Of a stretch of DNA of 64,000 bases, positions 58,905 through 64,000 are shown piece after piece. The translations under genes and the position numbers were made by a program. Each line of letters opens with the position of its first letter. Position 1 is the stretch's first letter. The stretch spans positions 4,286,300-4,350,299 of the forward strand of contig NZ_CP150634.1 in the NCBI RefSeq assembly GCF_038051925.1. Reading direction: 5' to 3'. Under the pieces are notes generated by a model. It did no database searches, had not been told where the DNA came from, and was given only the letters and a program-made list of their open reading frames with translations. Source of the DNA: Methylotuvimicrobium sp. KM2. Its GTDB lineage: Bacteria > Pseudomonadota > Gammaproteobacteria > Methylococcales > Methylomonadaceae.

Positions 58905-61124
58905 GTGAAAAAGCAATCCAATATGCCGCTGTGTGATGATTTATGCAAAATCATTGAAGCCAAACATCACGATCCTTTTTCCGTTTTAGGTCGACTCAGC
59001 GATAACAATTTGAACAAGGTAAGTCCTACCAAAATAAGGCTCTATTTGCCTTACGCCGATTCGGTCCGTTTTGCAGAGAAAGGCCCTGAAATACTTCGAC
59101 TCGCAGAAACGGACTTTTTTGAATATACCGCTCAGCCCGGCGAATTACCAGAACATTATCAAATTTCTTGGATCGACAAAGAAGGCCAACAACACACCGA
59201 TTACGACCCTTATGACTTTCCCGAGCAATTGCCGGAATTCGATCGTCATTTGTTCGGCGAAGGCAAGCATTGGCATATCTACCAAAAACTTGGCGCGCAT
59301 CGACACAATATCGACGGAATCGGTGGCGTATTATTTACCGTCTGGGCCCCGAACGCGGCGCGCGTTAGCGTGGTCGGCGATTTTAACCGCTGGGACGGTC
59401 GCTGTCACTTAATGCGGGTGCTAGGCAACAGCGGGATCTGGGAGCTTTTTATTCCGAGTCTCGACGCGGGCTGCTTATATAAATTCGAAATACTGAACCG
59501 TCAAAACCAAGAAATTTTAATTAAAACAGACCCTTATGCCCAGCAATATGAGCATCGCCCTAAAACCGCTTCGATCGTCGTCAAAGAAGAAGCCTATCAA
59601 TGGCAAGATGCGAAATGGATGACTTATCGCAAAACCCGCGACTGGCTACACGAACCGATGTCGATTTACGAAGTGCATTTAGGCTCGTGGCAACGGGACG
59701 ATGCCGGCAATTTCTTGAATTACCGAGAGATCGCGAAACAGTTAATCCAATACGTCAAAGACATGGGCTTTACCCATATCGAATTATTGCCTATCACAGA
59801 GCATCCTTTCGATGCGTCTTGGGGTTACCAATCAACGGGTTACTTCGCCCCGACTAGTCGGCATGGGACGCCCGACGATTTCAGGTACTTTATCGACCTC
59901 TTCCATCAAAATAATATCGGCATTATTTTAGACTGGGTCCCCGCGCATTTTCCGAAGGACTTTTTCGCACTGGCTCGGTTTGACGGTAGCGCGCTCTATG
60001 AGCACGAAGACCCCCGCAAAGGCGAGCATAGAGATTGGGGCACCCTGATCTTTAACTTCGGCCGCAACGAAGTTAAAAATTTCTTACTGGCGAGCGCGAT
60101 ATTTTGGCTTGAAGAATTTCACCTTGACGGCCTTAGGGTCGACGCCGTCGCATCAATGCTTTATCTGGATTATTCCCGCGATGAAAACGACTGGATTCCC
60201 AACATGTATGGCGGCAACGAAAATCTCGAGGCCATCGCTTTTTTGCGAGAACTCAATACCGTAACGCATGAACAACACCCCGGTACAGTCATGATGGCAG
60301 AGGAGTCGACCGCTTGGCCTCAGGTAACCCGCCCGACCTGGACAGGAGGCCTCGGTTTTTCGATGAAATGGAACATGGGCTGGATGCACGACATTCTCGA
60401 TTATATAAGCCGCGACCCGATACACCGACGCTATCACCACGATCAACTGACCTTCGGCCTACTTTATGCCTTTACCGAAAACTTCGTCCTTCCGTTCTCT
60501 CATGATGAAGTCGTTCACGGCAAAGGTTCGTTACTCTACAGAATGCCGGGAGACGAATGGCGAAAATTTGCGAATTTGCGCCTACTTTACACCTTGATGT
60601 TTACCTACCCGGGTAAAAAATTATTGTTCATGGGCAGTGAGTTCGGGCAAGGCACCGAATGGAATTTCAACCAACCCTTGGATTGGTACGTGCTGCAATA
60701 TCCTCGACACCAAGGCTTGCAAACTTTGGTCAAAGATCTTAATCATTTGTATAAAAACCACCCCGCACTTTACCAATACGACTTCAATCACAGCGGCTTT
60801 GACTGGATCGATTGCCATGATGTCGAACAATCGGTTATCAGCTACCGCCGCAAAGGCGCCAGCGATGATTTGATCATCATACTTAATTTCACACCGATTG
60901 TGAGAGAAAACTATCATATCGGCGTGCCTTTCGAAGGGGTTTATTTTGAAATTTTTAATTCAGACTCTGCCTATTATGAAGGCAGCAACGTCGGCAACCG
61001 CGAGATACTATCGGAACCGGAGCCTTGGATGGGACACCAACAATCTATATACTTGACTTTACCTCCGCTAGGCGGAATCATCTTGACGCAGCAAACGAAA
61101 GTCATAAACAACTCTGCTTCCTAA
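58905..61124 (+). CDS. glgB: 1,4-alpha-glucan branching enzyme (copy 2)
   Basis: About 739 residues from GTG 58905, chosen because GAGG stands 9 nt upstream; ATG 58923 and TTG 58890 are alternatives. CBM48 ([20 protein letters not shown]) and the GH13 barrel are complete: [31 protein letters not shown] and [14 protein letters not shown]. It is close to copy 1 throughout but not identical in the N-terminal ~100 residues. It is divergent from glgC and 465 bp upstream of glgA2. Two branching enzymes may differ in chain-length preference. Confidence 0.96.
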   Translation: MKKQSNMPLCDDLCKIIEAKHHDPFSVLGRLSDNNLNKVSPTKIRLYLPYADSVRFAEKGPEILRLAETDFFEYTAQPGELPEHYQISWIDKEGQQHTDYDPYDFPEQLPEFDRHLFGEGKHWHIYQKLGAHRHNIDGIGGVLFTVWAPNAARVSVVGDFNRWDGRCHLMRVLGNSGIWELFIPSLDAGCLYKFEILNRQNQEILIKTDPYAQQYEHRPKTASIVVKEEAYQWQDAKWMTYRKTRDWLHEPMSIYEVHLGSWQRDDAGNFLNYREIAKQLIQYVKDMGFTHIELLPITEHPFDASWGYQSTGYFAPTSRHGTPDDFRYFIDLFHQNNIGIILDWVPAHFPKDFFALARFDGSALYEHEDPRKGEHRDWGTLIFNFGRNEVKNFLLASAIFWLEEFHLDGLRVDAVASMLYLDYSRDENDWIPNMYGGNENLEAIAFLRELNTVTHEQHPGTVMMAEESTAWPQVTRPTWTGGLGFSMKWNMGWMHDILDYISRDPIHRRYHHDQLTFGLLYAFTENFVLPFSHDEVVHGKGSLLYRMPGDEWRKFANLRLLYTLMFTYPGKKLLFMGSEFGQGTEWNFNQPLDWYVLQYPRHQGLQTLVKDLNHLYKNHPALYQYDFNHSGFDWIDCHDVEQSVISYRRKGASDDLIIILNFTPIVRENYHIGVPFEGVYFEIFNSDSAYYEGSNVGNREILSEPEPWMGHQQSIYLTLPPLGGIILTQQTKVINNSAS

Positions 61125-61287
61125 ATTGAGTCCTGTTTGAGAAAAAAACCCAGCGAGCCGTTGCGCATCGCAAATTAACTGACGACAGCCTAGCTTATAG
61201 AAAATTCGCTTCGATATTTATGCGTGATAGGCGCACCTACGGGCAAAATATCCGCCAAATAGAGCTGCCGCAGCCCCGAAAATGAAC

Positions 61288-61441
61288 TTAACCCAACCTC
61301 AACATCTGCCGAACATAAGCTGTTGAATATTATAATAAAATCAATATTTCGGCATTACAAAGCCATTTTCGGTACATTTTTTAATCCTTATGATTCAATA
61401 ATATAGCCCGTAGATACTACCTTTAGTTAAAGCTGGGTTAA
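61288..61441 (+). repeat. MITE-like repeat, family 4 (copy 1)
   Basis: A 154-bp element in the glgB2-glgA2 gap. Its ends are TTAACCCAACCTCAAC (61288) and GTTAAAGCTGGGTTAA (61441). Read on the minus strand it aligns along its length with 63434-63586, including GTAGTA, TATTGAA, a run of ATTAAAAA and CTTTGTA. The rest of the gap 61125-61589 shows no gene and no clear promoter. Confidence 0.8.
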
Positions 61442-61589
61442 ACTGATTCTTCAATAAAGCCGGACGACTCTACTACAGCAGACAGTGAGCCAATAAACCC
61501 TCAATCGACTATTTTGGTGAAATATACCTCGATAAACTTAATTCCTTGAAATGCCTAGAACCGAATTTTGACTGCCATTAAATTTAATT

Positions 61590-63020
61590 ATGAAACGAAT
61601 TCTTTTTGTTACCAGTGAAGCACATCCTTTAATAAAAACCGGCGGCTTGGCAGATGTTTCAAGCAGCTTACCTAAGGCTTTGGCGGATCTAGGCCAAGAT
61701 ATCCGTATCATCATACCCAACTATCAAGCTATAAAAAAAACCGAAAACGTCCAACATCGGTGTACGTTGAGAATCAATAATTGCGATGTCAATATTCTCG
61801 AAACCCGCTTGCCGGATTCGAAAGTGATTGTATGGCTGATCGATTGCCCCCAGTTTTTTGACTACCCGGGCAATCCATATCACGATGAATACGGTAATGC
61901 CTGGGCAAACAGCGCCGATCGCTTTTCGCTGTTCTGCCGCATAACCGTAGAAGTCGCGATGAACAGAGCCTACTTAGATTGGAAACCGGAAATCGTCCAC
62001 TGCAACGACTGGCAAAGCGGTCTGGTTCCCGCCTTGTTGACGCTGGAATATAACCGCCCGGCAACCATTTTTACGATCCATAACATGGCCTACCAAGGAA
62101 TCTTTCCCCACTCGACCTACCATGCGCTTAATCTTCCAAGACAGCTTTGGAATCCAAACGCACTTGAGTATTACGGCAACATGTCGTTTTTAAAAGGCGG
62201 CATTGCTTGCTCCGATCGAGTAACGACGGTAAGTCCTACCTATGCCAAAGAAATTCAATCATCCGAGTTTGGTTACGGGCTAGAAGGCTTGTTAACTCAT
62301 CGCAAGGAATTTCTAAGCGGTATACTCAACGGAACCGACAATGACTGGAATCCCGAATTCGACAGCAACATCGTACAACGCTACAGCCATAAAACGCTCC
62401 ATCACAAACAAGCCAATAAGGCTGCATTACAAGAACGGCTCTCGCTGCCTCTCGAGCCGTCCATTCCCATTTTCGGATTAATTAGCCGTTTGGTTGAACA
62501 AAAAGGTATCGACTTGTTATTAGAATGCTTGCCGGAGTTACTAAGTATGTCAGTACAATTTGTCTTACTTGGCAGCGGCAACAAAAGCTTCGAACAACGT
62601 TTATATAATTTTGCCGAAGCCTACCCTGAAAAAATGTCTATTACTATCGGCTACGATGAACAATTGGCTCATTGGATAGAAGCGGGAAGCGATATTTTCT
62701 TGATGCCATCGCGCTTCGAGCCCTGCGGATTAAACCAAATGTATAGTCAACGCTATGGAACTTTGCCGATCGTAAGGAAAACCGGCGGCCTTGCAGATAC
62801 GGTAGTCGATGCTCTACCCCATACGATTGACAACAAAACGGCAACCGGAATTACCTTCAATGAATCGACCCCCAGTTCGCTTCTGGAAGCCATCAAACGC
62901 GCGTTGATTTTATATAGGGTCCCGGAAATTTGGACACAACTGCAAACCAATGCCATGAAGAAAGACTTTTCGTGGAATAGTAGCGCTAAACAGTATTTAT
63001 CGCTCTATGATCATTTATAA
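61590..63020 (+). CDS. glgA: Glycogen synthase (copy 2)
   Basis: A 476-residue GT5 synthase of ordinary length. The ADP-glucose motif KTGGLADVSS lies at residues 16-25, VTTVSPTYAKEI near 220, FGLISRLVEQKGIDLLLECL near 300 and SRFEPCGLNQMYSQRYGTLP near 375 with the catalytic Glu. It starts at ATG 61590 and has none of the N-terminal extension seen in copy 1. It forms a second synthase-branching pair with glgB2. Confidence 0.96.
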   Translation: MKRILFVTSEAHPLIKTGGLADVSSSLPKALADLGQDIRIIIPNYQAIKKTENVQHRCTLRINNCDVNILETRLPDSKVIVWLIDCPQFFDYPGNPYHDEYGNAWANSADRFSLFCRITVEVAMNRAYLDWKPEIVHCNDWQSGLVPALLTLEYNRPATIFTIHNMAYQGIFPHSTYHALNLPRQLWNPNALEYYGNMSFLKGGIACSDRVTTVSPTYAKEIQSSEFGYGLEGLLTHRKEFLSGILNGTDNDWNPEFDSNIVQRYSHKTLHHKQANKAALQERLSLPLEPSIPIFGLISRLVEQKGIDLLLECLPELLSMSVQFVLLGSGNKSFEQRLYNFAEAYPEKMSITIGYDEQLAHWIEAGSDIFLMPSRFEPCGLNQMYSQRYGTLPIVRKTGGLADTVVDALPHTIDNKTATGITFNESTPSSLLEAIKRALILYRVPEIWTQLQTNAMKKDFSWNSSAKQYLSLYDHL

Positions 63021-63048
63021 CTCGATTGATTAAGGGTTTGGTCGTAAA

Positions 63049-63332
63049 TATACCCATCGCAGATGAAAATTCGGCCTTGGGGTGCCCGCCAAAGGACGCC
63101 GTAAACCCAGCACCTAAATTCCATAGCCTATTAGCCATGATTGATTACATAGATAATTCATCCAGCACCTAAATAAGCCATGATTTTGAATCATTGCCAA
63201 GGACCTATGGAATTTAGGTGCTGGATTTAGGTGCTGGGTAAATACGTCCATGTAGGCTATGCTGACAAAGCCTTTACCGAACACCCCAAGGCCTCCTGCG
63301 ATAATGCCGAAATTTGAAGTGCGAAAGGTATA
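63049..63332 (+). repeat. Dispersed repeat, family 2 (copy C, interrupted)
   Basis: A copy in the same orientation as B, from TATACCC at 63049 to GGTATA at 63332, split by a 133-bp insertion at 63106-63238. Removing the insertion and one TAAA restores the core GGACGCCGTAAATACGTCC seen in copy B. Part of a family 1-like sequence may follow at 63345-63400. Confidence 0.8.
63106..63238. repeat. Nested family 3 elements with TAAA target duplication
   Basis: An outer family 3 unit (CCCAGCACCTAAATT ... TTTAGGTGCTGGG) is flanked by TAAA on both sides (63102-63105 and 63239-63242). Inside it, 63161-63225 is a second 65-bp copy in the reverse orientation with TCCAGCACCTAAAT ... ATTTAGGTGCTGGA ends. 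Removing the inner copy leaves 68 bp, one unit length plus a few bases. Confidence 0.85.
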
Positions 63333-63433
63333 ACTTCCCTGTTTTATGGAGGGCTCGGTAACCCGATTGACAGGTATCGGCGGCAGGACAGATTTTTTGC
63401 TCCTCGGCAATTGCTGAGTAACTCACAAAACCC

Positions 63434-63586
63434 TTAACCCAGCTTTAACAAGTGTAGTACCTACCGCCTATGCTATTGAAATATAATAATTAAAAATCAT
63501 GCCAAATTTAACTTTGTAGTGCCATAAAATTAATTATTGCATATTATTCAATAACCTATTGACGCGCAATGTTAAGGCTGGGTTAA
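63434..63586 (-). repeat. MITE-like repeat, family 4 (copy 2)
   Basis: A 153-bp element with ends TTAACCCAGCTTTAAC (63434) and GTTAAGGCTGGGTTAA (63586), in the opposite orientation to the copy at 61288-61441. Its last TTAA gives the stop codon of the adjoining helicase frame. Confidence 0.8.
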
Positions 63587-64000
63587 GCCAATTCTTTACA
63601 TTTAAGCTTTTCCGGGCCCTTGCCATCAAACCGAGACATGCGCTTTTTTCGCCGGCGCGCATTATTCGCTCTTTTCTTATTTGAATTAGCGTTTATTTTT
63701 TTGATATCCAGCTTTTGCCGTTGAATCTCAATCGTTTTCAAATGGTGAAAAATATCCTCCGGCATGCCTTCCGGCAATTCCACAATAGTAAATTCATTAC
63801 GCATATCGACAAGGCGAATCATTTTCCTTTCGACACCGGATTCATCGACCAACACATCTTTGATTAGCTCTTTCGACGCGCCATGTTTATGACCGACCGA
63901 CAATCGATAACGAACCATTTTGGGCATAACGGAAACTATGTCCGAAATAGACGAATCCAAAACATTCGTTTCCGACATCATTCGCATGCCGCCTTCAAGC
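63583..64000 (-). CDS. DEAD-box RNA helicase, C-terminal RNA-binding domain (partial)
   Basis: The frame runs off the right edge with no stop (codons before the first ATG read L-E-G-G), so this is the tail of a longer protein. About 138 residues are visible. YRLSVGHKHGASKELIKDVL, RKMIRLVDMRNEFTIVELPE and IQRQKLDIKKIN match the DbpA-type RNA-binding domain of DeaD/CsdA helicases, and a basic tail (KKRANNARRRKKRM) follows. Such helicases remodel RNA in ribosome assembly and cold adaptation. The stop codon lies in a family 4 repeat. A free-standing protein from ATG 63987 is possible but less likely. Confidence 0.7.
   Translation of the reverse strand, partial: LEGGMRMMSETNVLDSSISDIVSVMPKMVRYRLSVGHKHGASKELIKDVLVDESGVERKMIRLVDMRNEFTIVELPEGMPEDIFHHLKTIEIQRQKLDIKKINANSNKKRANNARRRKKRMSRFDGKGPEKLKCKELA

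Noticed and set aside
63114-63410. A 98-residue minus-strand frame across the repeats
   Set aside because: It is made of family 2 and family 3 repeat sequence in chance frame; the similar frames at 993-1331 and 53964-54158 are also repeat- or antisense-derived.

Overview
The window looks like the chromosome of a gammaproteobacterial methanotroph (Methylomicrobium/Methylotuvimicrobium-like). The evidence is one-carbon genes: a lanthanide-type methanol dehydrogenase (xoxF) with its periplasmic partner xoxJ, an mxaRSAC-type maturation cluster, a methenyl-tetrahydrofolate cyclohydrolase (fchA), and a large glycogen locus with two copies each of glgA and glgB. A housekeeping block, fchA - cysS - cyclophilin - lpxH next to tRNA genes, resembles the folD-cysS-ppiB-lpxH neighbourhood of other gammaproteobacteria.

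Layout. 0-4.2 kb (+): 3' end of mxaR, then mxaS, mxaA, mxaC and a voltage-gated K+ channel. 4.2-4.8 kb: gene-poor junction. 4.8-33.6 kb: a long defence island, almost all on the minus strand and read from high to low coordinates. 33.8-34.6 kb: a dead tyrosine integrase against the 3' end of tRNA-His, then tRNA-Arg and tRNA-Pro. 34.7-38.8 kb: fchA, cysS, a cyclophilin and lpxH. 39-41.5 kb: a Na+/H+ antiporter with a cyclic-nucleotide-binding tail. 41.7-44.8 kb: xoxF and xoxJ. 45-63 kb: glycogen/alpha-glucan genes, eight on the minus strand (glgB1, a GH13 protein, glgA1, a GH57 branching enzyme, DUF4912, malQ, a GH57 amylase, glgC) and a second glgB2-glgA2 pair on the plus strand. The right edge cuts a DEAD-box RNA helicase, leaving its C-terminal RNA-binding domain.

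The defence island is the most striking part. A WYL-domain regulator (+) faces a PIWI-RE module: a PD-(D/E)xK nuclease with a zinc ribbon, a DinG-type helicase with a probable Fe-S cluster, and a PIWI-RE Argonaute-like protein. These are followed by a DISARM-like set: an SNF2 helicase (DrmD-like), a 1648-residue adenine methyltransferase (DrmMI/PglX-like), a PLD-fold protein with lost HKD residues (DrmC-like), and a 2121-residue DEAH/DUF1998 helicase with many zinc knuckles (DrmA+DrmB or DruE-like). The row ends with a UvrD-type helicase carrying a RelE-like N-terminus. VapBC, an AbrB-type antitoxin, a DUF262/DUF1524 (GmrSD-type) protein and a frameshifted DUF2442 gene sit inside the row. I infer a composite system in which nucleic-acid-guided or structure-sensing PIWI activity, self-marking methylation and several DNA translocases are co-located and perhaps co-regulated. 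The sequence shows the gene content and order; the joint function is inference.

Small mobile repeats are abundant. At least four families of MITE-like inverted-repeat elements occur. One copy supplies the 5' end of the mxaA reading frame, one the last codons of the DUF4912 gene, and one the stop codon of the RNA helicase. In one place a 65-bp element is inserted in another copy of itself, which is itself inserted in a third element with a 4-bp target duplication.
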